This document shows positions 1 to 9,268 of a stretch of DNA of 64,000 nucleotides, piece by piece. The stretch covers positions 124,001-188,000 of the forward strand of contig NZ_SJPW01000002.1 of assembly GCF_007860125.1 (NCBI RefSeq). Reading direction: 5' to 3'. The notes under the pieces were generated by a model. That model did no database searches and had not been told where the DNA came from. It worked only from the letters and a program-made list of their open reading frames with translations. How positions within the stretch are numbered: position 1 is the stretch's first letter; each line of letters opens with the position of its first letter. The position numbers were made by a program, and so were the translations under genes. This DNA comes from Rubripirellula tenax (lineage in GTDB: Bacteria; Planctomycetota; Planctomycetia; Pirellulales; Pirellulaceae).

Positions 1-760
1 GGCCAGTCCCGCCAAGCCATGTTGCCCAGACAACGTGACGGCCGTCCGAGGTGACTTTCAGTGCTCCGGTATCTGCATTGCCGCCCGGGCTTGGTTGAAA
101 GGTTCCCTTGAACCAAGAACTCGGCGGAAGCAGACCTTTGCCTGGATGGCTCATGGGAAGGTAGACGTCCCCCGCATCGTCTAGGGCAACGTCCCTGTAG
201 AGTAATCCGACTCCAACATAAGACGCCCACACGACCGCCGTACCTTGCGGGTTGATCTTGGCGACGAATCCGTTCTGCATGCCATAGATGCCTGCGTCAG
301 CACCCTGGAACGTCGGCTGGACTGCGTTTTCGGAAACTGGGAACCCCGGTCCGGCTCACCCAGCGACGTAGACGTAGCCTTGGCTATCGACCTCAACGGC
401 ATACGCTCGGTCGTAGTTTGGACCACCAAGCAGCGTCGACCAAATCAGTCGCCCGCCCGAATCGAACTTGGAAACAAACGCATCGCAATAGCCTCCAGCT
501 CCAATCTCGGTGCCCGTCTTGTCATGCTTGGTTTGGAATGCGTCGCCTGTTGTGGGGAAGTCATCGGATCGAGTTCCTCCGACGACATAGACGAAACCGG
601 CGTCGTCAACGTAGGCGTCACGCGCGTGTTCCCATTCCGACCCGCCCAAGAAAGTAGAAAACGAAATTTCCGCAGCGCCCGCCGAGGTGCTCGCGTAAGC
701 ACTGGCAGCTATCACCACGATGATCATTTGCCACCGACGTACTGCTTTTCCAACGAACAT
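1..760 (-). pseudogene. SBBP beta-propeller-repeat secreted protein, in-frame stop
   Basis: Secreted protein of SBBP (beta-propeller) repeats; the family is common in planctomycetes and of unknown function. The start at 760 gives a signal peptide (hydrophobic IIVVIAASAYASTSAGA, cleavage near residue 30). Repeats with the pattern FSTFLGG, DDAGFVYVVGGT, DFPTTGDAFQ and DAFVSKFDSGG follow. At 356-358 an in-frame TGA interrupts repeat two after VYVAG. The same frame then continues without another stop to the window edge with AGPGFPVSENAVQPTFQG, NGFVAKINPQG and a further WATWLGG block. The stop falls where families of this kind usually carry Arg or another polar residue, so one base change from CGA or AGA would explain it. 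It may be a real nonsense mutation or a sequencing error. The C-terminus lies outside the window. Confidence 0.75.
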
Positions 761-1010
761 CGCTTCTCCAAAAAAGTTTCATACATTCACTTGGTCACGA
801 TTCACGCTCGCCTCGCCTGGATGGCGAAGACGTGCGTGGCGTGGTTTGCTGCACCAAACATGTATGAGCAACGCCAACGATGGAGAACTTTATAGTCTGT
901 ATCAAAGGACATCGCTGGTAGGTTCGCTTGAGCGTGTTGATTGCTACCCGACGATCGAGCTACAAAACGCCCAGGCCAGGTCGGCAATACGAGCTCAAGG
1001 GGATCGACGC

Positions 1011-1220
1011 ATGGCGAAAGAGAACACCACGTCGCTGGCCGAGGCGCAGCGTGAGATCATGGACGTCGTTTGAAATCAGGAGGAGGGCACCGTCACGCAG
1101 GTGCGAGACTAGTTGACTGAGCGACGTGAAGTCGCTCGCAATACGATTCATGCCATGATCGTCCGACTCGAAGGGCGTCCTGCCAAGCCGATGTAAGTCT
1201 ATCTGCCCAGAGATGGATAA
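1011..1220 (+). pseudogene. BlaI/MecI-family repressor remnant
   Basis: Read straight through its stops, the frame from ATG 1011 gives LAEAQREIMDVV, then stop, NQEEGTVTQVRD, stop, LTERREVARNTIHAMIVRLE, and later stop, VYLPRDG. This matches the winged-helix part of BlaI/MecI/CopY repressors (LTxAQxEIMxVVW followed by VARNTVxTMxxRLE). The first stop sits exactly where the family's Trp codon is expected (TGG to TGA). The metal or BlaR partner is absent and the C-terminal half is gone. No frameshift is needed, so it looks like a gene inactivated by point mutations and then truncated. Neighbours on both sides are on the minus strand and unrelated. Confidence 0.7.
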
Positions 1221-1226
1221 GGAGAC

Positions 1227-1253
1227 GGACACCGCGACAATGTCGCGGTGTCC
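1227..1253 (-). terminator. Perfect hairpin downstream of the oxidoreductase gene
   Basis: Bases 1227-1239 and 1241-1253 are perfect reverse complements (13 bp, GGACACCGCGACA and its complement). The hairpin lies about 40 bp beyond the stop of the minus-strand gene ending at 1295. There is no clear T run, so intrinsic termination is likely but not certain. Confidence 0.5.
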
Positions 1254-1294
1254 TTGAATCTGTGAGGCTAAGAATGTCTCGCCTACACGGCGGA

Positions 1295-2665
1295 TCACAT
1301 ATTGATCTCGAAACCTTTTCGCGATTCTCGCGACAAGAACGCGTTGGCTTCATCGTCGCCAATGATTTCACGTTTGGTCGGATCCCACTTCAATTCGCGG
1401 CCCATTCGGATCGAAATGTTTGCAAGGTGACAGGTCTCAAGCATCCGGTTGTGTGACCACACGTCCGAGATCGGTTGCTCGCGAGAAACCATCGACTCGA
1501 TAAAGTTAGCCGAGTGATTTTGGCTAACCGGTCCGCCGTAGACTGCTTCTACTGCGCCTTCGGGTAACGGATTGGTTTCCAGATCCTCGACGGGTTTGCC
1601 CGCCAGTTTGCCGCGGTTGACGAAGAAGCGAGCCTTGGTTCCTTCGAACAGGATGCCGTTGTCTCCCTCGCTGGTGATGACCATCGGAATGTCACCGGGC
1701 ATGTTGGCATGGATTTCAAATTTGGTCGGCGAATTGTATTGGTCGCCGACGGTTGGATAGCCATCTTTGTAATCGACGGGCAACGAAAAGCTGACCGGCG
1801 TGATCTTGTTGGGTCCGGTATCGCCCGCGCCCAACGCCCAAGTCGCAATGTCAACATGGTGGGCGCCCCAGTCGTTCATCTGACCACCGGAATACTCATA
1901 CCAGTTCCGCCACGCGTAGTGACAGTTGGTGTAGAGCGGCACGCCGCCCCCGTAACCTTCACGCATCTCTGGCAGGGCCCGGTAGTCAACCTTCTGGGCT
2001 GGGCCGAGCCACATGTCCCAATCGAGGCCTTCGGGAGCATCAATCGCTGGGATCACTGGCGAGCCTGTGGCGCCGTTGATTCCACAGGTGACCTTGGTGA
2101 TCTCGCCGATACGACCGTCTCGGATCAAAGCGATTGCTTTGAGAAAGCGATGGTCCATTTCCGTTCGCTGCATCGTCCCAACCTGACAGATTCGGCCGGT
2201 TTGCTTGACAATCTTCTCGATCAGTTTTCCTTCGTCGATGGTCAACGTCAAAGGCTTTTCGCAGTAGACGTCCTTGCCGGCCAACATGGCTTCGACGGAG
2301 ATCTTTGTGTGCCAATGATCTGGCGTCGCAATCATGACCGCATCGATGTCGTCGCGATCGAGTACCTCGCGGTAATCGTTGTAGCCTTGCGCCTTCTGGC
2401 CAGATTCTTTCTCGAGCTTTTCGATGTGAGCGCCCAGCACATTGGCGTCGACGTCAGCAAAGGCGGCAAAGTCCGCGAACTTGGTCGTCTTGCTCGTAAT
2501 CGTCCAGCCCTGGTTTCTCAGCCCGATGGTGGCGAAGACAGGTCGCTCGTTCGGTGAGTCTTGGGCGCGTGTGACGGCGCTCGTGCCCATGAAGAAGCCA
2601 GCAGCGGTCGCCCCGCCGGTCGTCTGCAGAAAATCACGTCGGGTGAAATTACGTTTTGAAATCAT
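1295..2665 (-). CDS. Gfo/Idh/MocA-family oxidoreductase, Tat-exported
   Basis: NAD(P)-dependent dehydrogenase family, acting on sugars or sugar-like substrates. The N-terminus has a twin-arginine signal (RRDFLQTTGGATAAGFFMG, about residues 9-27), so the folded enzyme is probably exported. A Rossmann part follows with ANVLGAHIEKLEKE, the DDIDAVMIATPDHWH segment, and the family's CEKPLTLTID motif near residue 135, which carries the conserved Lys. The C-terminal half has GGGVPLYTNCHYAWRNWYEY and GGQMNDWGAHHVDIA, typical of the planctomycete branch. The length of 456 residues is normal. It is monocistronic, and the exact substrate cannot be read from sequence. Confidence 0.9.
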   Translation of the reverse strand: MISKRNFTRRDFLQTTGGATAAGFFMGTSAVTRAQDSPNERPVFATIGLRNQGWTITSKTTKFADFAAFADVDANVLGAHIEKLEKESGQKAQGYNDYREVLDRDDIDAVMIATPDHWHTKISVEAMLAGKDVYCEKPLTLTIDEGKLIEKIVKQTGRICQVGTMQRTEMDHRFLKAIALIRDGRIGEITKVTCGINGATGSPVIPAIDAPEGLDWDMWLGPAQKVDYRALPEMREGYGGGVPLYTNCHYAWRNWYEYSGGQMNDWGAHHVDIATWALGAGDTGPNKITPVSFSLPVDYKDGYPTVGDQYNSPTKFEIHANMPGDIPMVITSEGDNGILFEGTKARFFVNRGKLAGKPVEDLETNPLPEGAVEAVYGGPVSQNHSANFIESMVSREQPISDVWSHNRMLETCHLANISIRMGRELKWDPTKREIIGDDEANAFLSRESRKGFEINM

Positions 2666-3137
2666 TGTGAATCGTCTTGGGGAAATTCGGGTAACGTTTT
2701 AGACAGAATAGGCTAAAGCGGAATGCTGATTCTAGTCGCTTTCGTCCTTCCATCGTACGGCGGGCTGAAAACGGTTTCAGATACTGAATGGGGGTTCCAT
2801 GCTAGGCACAGCCTCTTTTCCCCGCAGCGATGGCTCGGCTTGGTGTCTCAGACGCTTAAGCATCCATGAAAAAGCCCACCCGAATCGAATTTTAGCGGCT
2901 GTGAGCCAATTTTTCTTTCTGGAAACGGCTCCGTCAGAAGTGGGCGAAAAAGCCCATCGCGAGAACAAATCGAGCTGGTTGGAACGGAGGCGTAAGCCGT
3001 TTTGAACGGGGTCTTTCCCGTCGATGGGTTCCCCTCCTAGATCCCCTGTCCGTCGCAGAAAAGTTGCATGCGATGGAAATACGCTGGTCGGGTCATTGCC
3101 AAAAGTGTGGTGATGTTCCGCCGCTCAAGCAGCAGGG
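2666..3137. other. Intergenic, no gene recognised
   Basis: About 470 bp between two minus-strand genes. It should hold the promoter of the oxidoreductase at its left end. A small hairpin TGGGC-GAAAAA-GCCCA lies near 2940. Short open frames here have no recognisable domain and no convincing ribosome binding site. Confidence 0.5.
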
Positions 3138-4394
3138 TCATTTAAGTCTTAGGCAGATTATTTCTGTGTCGTCACGGATGTAGCCGTGCCCGTCTGCGAT
3201 GGAGAGCGATTGACGCGTGGTTGCGAACAATCGCTTGCGGCCCAGCTCTTGGTAGCCTTCGGGAGAAACTTTGACGAGCACTAATTCGCCTTTCATCGTC
3301 GTGATCCATAGCTTGCCGTCGGCGAGCGTTAGATTGCCTTTGCCGAAGCGTGTTTCGCTCCACACCGTTTCTCCCGTGGACGCTCGGATGCACGACAAGT
3401 GAGTGGTGGGCCCGGCGCTACCGACGTTGTCGAATCCATACAGGTATCCGTCGACGACCACCGATGTTTGCCATTCGTTTCGCATCACGCTTTTCGTGTC
3501 GACCGAAGACCAGCGTTCGGTCACTGTGTCGTTTCCACCATCGTTCTTAATGTCCAGCAAGACGCAACCGTGGTTCTCGCCCGCCGAAATGAACACGCCA
3601 CCATCAACGTTGATCGGCGATGCCGTGTTGCAGTCGTACGGTGTTTTGAAGGGATAGCTCCAAAGCACGCGACCGTCGGATGGATCGATGCCGTAGACAG
3701 CCGTTCCGGTGAAGCTAACGATTCGTTTGACACCGCCGATTTCTAGCAGCGTTGGTGATGAATAGCCAGCCGCGCCCGAAGCGGCTGCCCAAACCTTGTC
3801 GCCGTTTTCAGCGTCGAAGCCGATGACGGTGCCGCTTGGAGTATTGGCGTGAACGATCACGTTCGATCCGACGACCAAAGGCGATGACGACATGCCGTAC
3901 TCGGATGCTTTTCCGCCGTCAGCGAAAATGTCCGTTTTCCACTTCAACTTTCCAGTGTCCAGCGATACGGCGGCCAGCCATCCGTTACCCGTCATCGCGT
4001 ACACCATGCCACCGCTAATCGTCGGTGTGGCTCGCGGTCCGTCGCCTTGTCCGTTCTCGTAAGCAGGGCCAACGGAAACGTTCCAAATCTTGTTTCCTGT
4101 CTGGGCACTCATCGCCACCAGCAGCTGTGAATTGCCTTCGTTGTACATCGTGATCGCCTTTCCATCGGCGACGGCAACGGCCGACATCCCGACACCGCCA
4201 GGGACTCGCCAAGCGACACGGACGTTGTCCAACGAATCAGCCAATTCGACTTCGGACGACGTGCCATCCCGAGTCGGGCCAAGGAACTGTGCCCAATCGT
4301 CGGCGCCGACTGGCAGGGCGCCGACCAGCCCACTGGCTATTCCAACGGCGACGAATCCGGCGAACAGGCAAGAGCAACGTGAATGAAGGTTCAT
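3138..4394 (-). CDS. Secreted PQQ-like beta-propeller protein
   Basis: Outer-membrane- or periplasm-facing beta-propeller of the PQQ_2/BamB-like type. The start is set at 4394 (MNLHSRCSC) because a signal peptide follows directly and ends near GALPVGA; the frame is open further upstream but reads as non-secretory. After the signal comes DDWAQFLGPTRDGTSSE, the usual opening of this planctomycete family. Repeated blades follow: GNKIWNVSVG, TGKLKWKTDIF, NGDKVWAAASG, DGRVLWSYPF and TGETVWSETRFG. No catalytic PQQ-dehydrogenase residues were identified, so a binding or scaffold role is as likely as an enzyme. It stands alone. Confidence 0.87.
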   Translation of the reverse strand: MNLHSRCSCLFAGFVAVGIASGLVGALPVGADDWAQFLGPTRDGTSSEVELADSLDNVRVAWRVPGGVGMSAVAVADGKAITMYNEGNSQLLVAMSAQTGNKIWNVSVGPAYENGQGDGPRATPTISGGMVYAMTGNGWLAAVSLDTGKLKWKTDIFADGGKASEYGMSSSPLVVGSNVIVHANTPSGTVIGFDAENGDKVWAAASGAAGYSSPTLLEIGGVKRIVSFTGTAVYGIDPSDGRVLWSYPFKTPYDCNTASPINVDGGVFISAGENHGCVLLDIKNDGGNDTVTERWSSVDTKSVMRNEWQTSVVVDGYLYGFDNVGSAGPTTHLSCIRASTGETVWSETRFGKGNLTLADGKLWITTMKGELVLVKVSPEGYQELGRKRLFATTRQSLSIADGHGYIRDDTEIICLRLK

Positions 4395-4953
4395 GCGATT
4401 GATAAACGAAGTTGGGAAGGATGATGGTGATGAAACAAAGCATAACGCACGGCTTGGCGTGGATGCATATCGCGAGTCAGACTTCCGAACAGCCACCCCG
4501 CGAACTTGCTCTTCGCGTTGTCGATTCGGTCGCGGACGTCAGCACGGTTAGCGTTTGATCTTTGAAGTCAGCACCTGCACGCGGCACGACGGGCATCGAC
4601 ACTGTCGCTCCGGTAACAGTGAATCCCGAACGCGGAAGTTCGACAATCGCGATTTCAATCGAAGTCTTACGGACAACGCGGAGACCTCCGTGGCCTGGCT
4701 TCTGATGGAAAAAAGACACGCTCGCTACTGCTGTTTTTGAATGCTTTCGGCAAGCGACGCACTGGGTGGGAGTCAATTTCGCACAAGCATCGGAAGCTGT
4801 TTTCCATGCAAGTGCGGATCTTACCGGCCGCCATGACCGGTCCCAATGACTGCCCTCGCAGGCTGCTGGTGTCGCTCGGCTAGTTCGTGGATAGTTATTG
4901 CGGCCGTCCGTTTGTGTCTAGCGAATGGCCAGAGACTGTGGGATGTTTTAGTT
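4395..4953. other. Intergenic between divergent genes
   Basis: About 560 bp separating the minus-strand propeller gene from the plus-strand LOV-phosphatase, so promoters for both should lie here. A minus-strand frame at 4477-4776 is open, but its translation has no recognised domain and I do not call it. Confidence 0.45.
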
Positions 4954-6156
4954 ATGAATTCTTCTAGAGCTGTTCGAAGATCCGATGCCTCATCCCAACT
5001 GAGCATCCGACACCAACCTCTGATTGACCAGTTGCTGCTGAAGGATCGAGCTCTCGCTTCGGCCGCCGAAGGAATTACGATCGCCGATGCTCTCGCCTCC
5101 GATCGCCCGCTGATCTACGTCAATGAAGGTTTCACTCGTTTGACGGGCTACAGCAGTGAAGAGACCGTTGGCACGAATTGTCGGTTTCTCCAAGGCCCAA
5201 ATACAGATCCAAATTCGGTCAAGCAGCTCCGCGATGCAATTTCCGCTGAGCGATATTGCGAAGTGGAGCTAATGAACTATCGAAAAGATGGTACTCCGTT
5301 TTGGAATCATTTATCCATCACGCCAATTCGCAATGAGGCCGGCCAGACAACACACTTTGTTGGGATCCAATCGGATACGACAAGACGCCACGAAGCGGAG
5401 GCAAGTCTGCGTTTGGCAAGCGAAAGAATGCAGAACGACTTGCGTGCTGCTGCCAAAATTCAACATGCGCTCTTACCTACCAATCTGCCAAAGCTCTCTC
5501 GAGCGAGGATTGCATGGTCCTACTTGCCCTGTGACGAACTAGCGGGCGACATCTTGGACGTCTTTCAGTTGGACGAATCTCGTATCGCCTTCTACGACCT
5601 TGATGTAAGTGGGCATGGTGTCCAAGCGGCATTGCTGTCGACCACGCTGAGCCGTTGGTTATCGAGGGCCTCCAGTGAATTGAAAGAGAATCCCGTCGCG
5701 GTCCTGGAACATCTCAATGACAACTTTCAACTTGACGTTGAGTCGCCTCAATTTTTTACATGCTGCTATGGAGTTTTAGATCTTAAAAGCAAAACTCTAA
5801 GCTTTGCATCGGCGGGGCACCCTTCGCCGGTTCTCCTGCGATCCAATCGAGCGGCCGAAATTTATTCACCGGGTTTCCCCGTCGGTATCGTCGCAGACCC
5901 TGACTACCAGCTGCAAGTTGTCAATCTTTGCGCAAATGATCGGGTCTACATCTTCAGTGATGGTGCTGTGGAACAAATCGGCCCTTCAGGTCGGGAGTTT
6001 GGGGTCGATCGACTTCTCCGAGAGCTAGAGCGACATCCAAGTGTTTCTTTGCAAACCAGTATCGATCTTTGCCTGGGCGCGGTGCTCAGTAGCACGGAGG
6101 ATGGCATCACCGACGATGATATTTCCATGCTGGGTATTGAACTCCACGCGACATAA
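4954..6156 (+). CDS. LOV-domain PP2C (SpoIIE/RsbU-type) phosphatase
   Basis: Two-domain signalling protein of 400 residues, soluble. A PAS/LOV domain spans about residues 30-145. It has the photoactive motif GTNCRFLQG, whose Cys76 would form the flavin adduct, plus ELMNYRKDGTPFWN and HFVGIQSDTT, where FMN contacts lie in known LOV proteins. A helical linker (146-170) leads to a SpoIIE-like PP2M phosphatase domain (170-398). That domain has AAKIQHALLP, the metal-binding ELAGDILD (Asp199), LDVSGHGVQAALLS, AGHPSPVLL, FSDGAVEQ and TDDDISML. The start is set at 4954 because upstream residues have no domain and are Cys/Trp-rich. Blue-light control of a partner-switch (anti-anti-sigma dephosphorylation) is inferred; no RsbV/RsbW-like partner lies nearby. 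Confidence 0.9.
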   Translation: MNSSRAVRRSDASSQLSIRHQPLIDQLLLKDRALASAAEGITIADALASDRPLIYVNEGFTRLTGYSSEETVGTNCRFLQGPNTDPNSVKQLRDAISAERYCEVELMNYRKDGTPFWNHLSITPIRNEAGQTTHFVGIQSDTTRRHEAEASLRLASERMQNDLRAAAKIQHALLPTNLPKLSRARIAWSYLPCDELAGDILDVFQLDESRIAFYDLDVSGHGVQAALLSTTLSRWLSRASSELKENPVAVLEHLNDNFQLDVESPQFFTCCYGVLDLKSKTLSFASAGHPSPVLLRSNRAAEIYSPGFPVGIVADPDYQLQVVNLCANDRVYIFSDGAVEQIGPSGREFGVDRLLRELERHPSVSLQTSIDLCLGAVLSSTEDGITDDDISMLGIELHAT

Positions 6157-6631
6157 CTCGCACCGCCAGCGGTAGTTCAATATCAGCGGCATTCGCTTTC
6201 GTCGAGTCTTGCGAAGCTCTTGGACTGAACTTTCGTTGTAAGCGTCGTTCCAACTTCTGAAACGCACAATCAAATGGGAGATAAATCGCTTTTGATCTCG
6301 TGGAGGTTCTTGTCAAGCAAGCGAGCGAAGCAGGTCTTTGTCGACCTCGGGAGCATGGTTTTCATCGCTGTTCAGTGATTCTAGACGTTTTCGTTTCGTC
6401 CCAGTCAAGGAACTCAAGACCGCACATGGATCACCCCTTCAAGGGTGGGTTAAGGAAAACAATCATTCGATACAAAGTACCCTTGCTCAAGTTTTCGGAA
6501 ACGACTTCTGGCAAGTTGTTGTGAGCTAACCTTGACTGCGACCTCGGAAATTCTGAGGAACGCGGCGCTTCCGATGATGCCGAATGAATCAGTCGCGTCG
6601 AGCCGAACGTTCGGACTGTAGCGTTGTTTGG
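6157..6631. other. Intergenic, nothing recognised
   Basis: About 475 bp after the LOV-phosphatase. Several short overlapping open frames exist, but none has a domain, a good ribosome binding site or coding-like composition. Confidence 0.45.
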
Positions 6632-6874
6632 ATGAAAGTTGCACTCGTTATCACCGGACTGCTTGCCGGTTTAGCATTGGCGGCACCGGTGCTGGTTGTC
6701 GTCGGCTACTTTTTTCGGATCATTCCGAGGTTGGTTCTCACGTTCGCACCCACCGTCTTTGTGTACTCGGTGTTGACGGCCTTGATTCGTTGCGTCTTGC
6801 CCATCGAGTCGAGCATCAAATCTTCGGCTGTTGGTTTGGAGGTTGCGATTCTGCTTGGCTGGTTGGTGATGTAA
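6632..6874 (+). CDS. Small two-segment membrane protein, unknown
   Basis: Eighty residues with two or three hydrophobic stretches (VALVITGLLAGLALAAPVLVVVGYFF and the segment around LTFAPTVFVYSVLTALI), ending in VAILLGWLVM. I start it at the internal ATG 6632 because the residues before it are polar and no ribosome binding site supports the longer form. No family was recognised. A composition that gives clean membrane helices in one frame is the only argument for it being real. Confidence 0.4.
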   Translation: MKVALVITGLLAGLALAAPVLVVVGYFFRIIPRLVLTFAPTVFVYSVLTALIRCVLPIESSIKSSAVGLEVAILLGWLVM

Positions 6875-6931
6875 CCATCCCGGGCGACTGCATTGCAAGA
6901 ATACAACGCACAGCGATGGCCTGACGTCACC

Positions 6932-9162
6932 CTAGGCCATGCCATTGCACTCAGCGGACGGGTCAGGCTCGAAATGCCCGACGATCGGCGCCAGCCGGAA
7001 TGTGACTAGCTTTGGCGACCAAGCCGGAAGCAACTCGATCTCTCCGGGATTGGAATAGACCAATGCTTCGGTCACCATCGCGGGCACTCCGCAGAGCACG
7101 TCCGTGTTCGGAAGCCAACCGGGATTATGCAGCGTGATCAGGTTCGGTTGGATGTAGTCGTAACGCATCAACGTAAACAGGTTTTGCCAAAACAACTGTG
7201 GGTACTTGGTTCGTGCGGCACAAAAGGAACGCACCGCGAAACAATGACCGGACCAATCCTGCGGAAGACGTTGCTCAAGGGCAACTCGCATCGCGGTCAT
7301 GAAATCCGGATCACTCTCCCAGTTCAATTCATGCGCCGGCCAAACAGGATAACTGTGCGACATGTGGCGGTGATCGAAATCCTCCTTGAATCCGGCATAG
7401 GCCCATTCTTGAAACGCTCCTTCTTGATCAACTCGATAGGACGGGAACTTCTCAAGCATGGCCTTCAGTTCGACCACTCGGTTTGGCTTGATCTTTAAGT
7501 CCTCATAGGCCTGAACCAGATTGCTGATCGCCTGCTTACCCGCAGCGATATCTTGCACGGCGTTGATCGACTGGGCAGGCAAATGCTCTGGTGAGTAAGA
7601 GGGCACGAAAACGAATTTACCGTTTTCATCTACCTCGGTCAGAAAGTCTTCATAGAAGAGCACGTTCTTTTCCATCAACGGCAAGGCGTGCTTCTTCAGG
7701 AATTCTTGGTCGCCCGTGACAAGATAGTGTTCGTAAATCGGATAGATCAGCCACGCCGCGCCCGCCGTCCAGCAATGCCCCGGCCATTTACCAAAGTGCG
7801 TGTGATAGTTTTCTCGCCCGGACGTACGTGCACCCGACGTGATCCCGCGGAAGCCGTAGATGTTTTTCGCATTCACCTCCCACGAGGGCGCGATCTCCTC
7901 GATCAGGTTCAAGTAGGCGGCTATCGATTCCGGCAACCCGCAAGTACTGGCCCCGGCAATCTGCTGGTTTAGGTTGGTGTCGAGCGTGAAGTCGTTGGAC
8001 CACGCTGGTTTGTGATTTCCGTTCCACACCCCGCTCAACGTCGGCGGCAGTTCTCCGCTGGAAGAAAGCAGAGCATAGCGTCCCACGTTGAACATCTTCT
8101 GAAGGAAAGCCGGAAGGATGTTGTCGGCTTGATGCTGCTTCGCAATCAGCTCTTCGGAAGACAAATAGCGATCGTCCGAGTTGTCCAGGTCGATCGTCAT
8201 CCGCTGCATTGCGGTCCGATGCAGCGTTTCGTGACGCATCAGCAAGCTTCCGTAGTCAGCCGGCAGGCGTGAAAGATCTGCTTGGATGTCGTTCAGCTTG
8301 GAATCTTCAAAGCTCTCAAGATCGGTAATTCGAGTCAGCAGAAGAATCCGTTTTGCGTTGGAACATCGTACCACACCGTCGACCTGTTCAGTCGCCCCGC
8401 CGTCGCAAACGACACGTGTCGTGCCTTCGTAGCCTCGCGGGGTTTTGTTGTACTTGCATCGCGCCGTGATCCAATTCTTTGACAGGTCCGCGTCGATTCG
8501 TTCGACGTCATCCGTCAATCCGTGCGACTGATCCACCACGTTGATATCCAGACTGACCGGCAAGCCATCGGGCGATTCAAACAGCTGTACAATCACGTTA
8601 TCTTTGCGGGACACAAATGTCTTATTGGCCCAGCGGCCCTCGGCGCTGCGAAACCGGACGACGACCTCTCCCGTCATGAAATCAACCGTTCGCAAATAGT
8701 CTTCGACATCGCCCGTATCCTGACGCTCAATGGTCATCGTGTAGGCCGGATGGTAAGCCGGTGTATTGACGATTTCCGGATGGCCGTTGGCAGCCATGGC
8801 CTGGCGCCAATGATCGAATGCCTGGCGAGACCTGCCTTCCAGCATCAATCGCCGTACTTCAGGCAATGCATCGGAGGTCACGGGCGGCAGTGGACGCTCA
8901 TCCAGGAACGGTCGGAAAGACGTTCGTGGTTGAAGACGATTCTTTCTTGATAGGGCTGGCCCAAGACAGTCGCCCCCATCACGCCATTGCCCGTCACCAG
9001 GCCGCCATCCCATCGGTTTGCCGGTTGCGTGCTGCACATACCCGGAAGACTCATGACAGCAGCCCGCTTGTCCAGCGGAATGGGAGTCCCCGCTTTGGCT
9101 GAAACGATTCCGCCCAACGCGATGGTAGTGACGAGGATAAAAACAGCCGACCGGGCTTTCAT
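6932..9162 (-). pseudogene. GH95-type alpha-L-fucosidase, frameshifted
   Basis: Glycoside hydrolase family 95 proteins remove terminal alpha-L-fucose from glycans by inversion. The true N-terminus starts at 9162 with a signal peptide (AVFILVTTIALGGIVSAKAG) and the GH95 opening NRWDGGLVTGNGVMGATVLG and ERIVFNHERL. That frame hits a stop near 8878, while the rest of the enzyme (FLDERPLPP, LPEVRRLMLEGRSRQAFDHW onward) is in another frame that overlaps it. A one-base shift between about 8905 and 8925, at GTCTTTCC on the coding strand, is therefore required. The body carries TLDTNLNQQ, where family members have catalytic Asn residues, and RHMSHSYPVWPAHEL. The tail after ELLPAW looks shorter than usual. 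Recent mutation or sequence error are both possible. Confidence 0.8.
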
Positions 9163-9268
9163 GTTTCGTCTCCAATTGAGACGGATCGTAACCGTAAGTT
9201 TCTAAAGACTCGTCCACCAACAAGTCTGACAAATTTCCTCTGACCGATGCCTGCTCTAAACGCGCGGA

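Noticed and set aside
245-895. Plus-strand frame of 216 residues
   Set aside because: It lies opposite the SBBP repeats, whose own frame shows clear family residues.
1709-2557. Plus-strand frame of 282 residues
   Set aside because: It is antisense to the oxidoreductase and has no domain.
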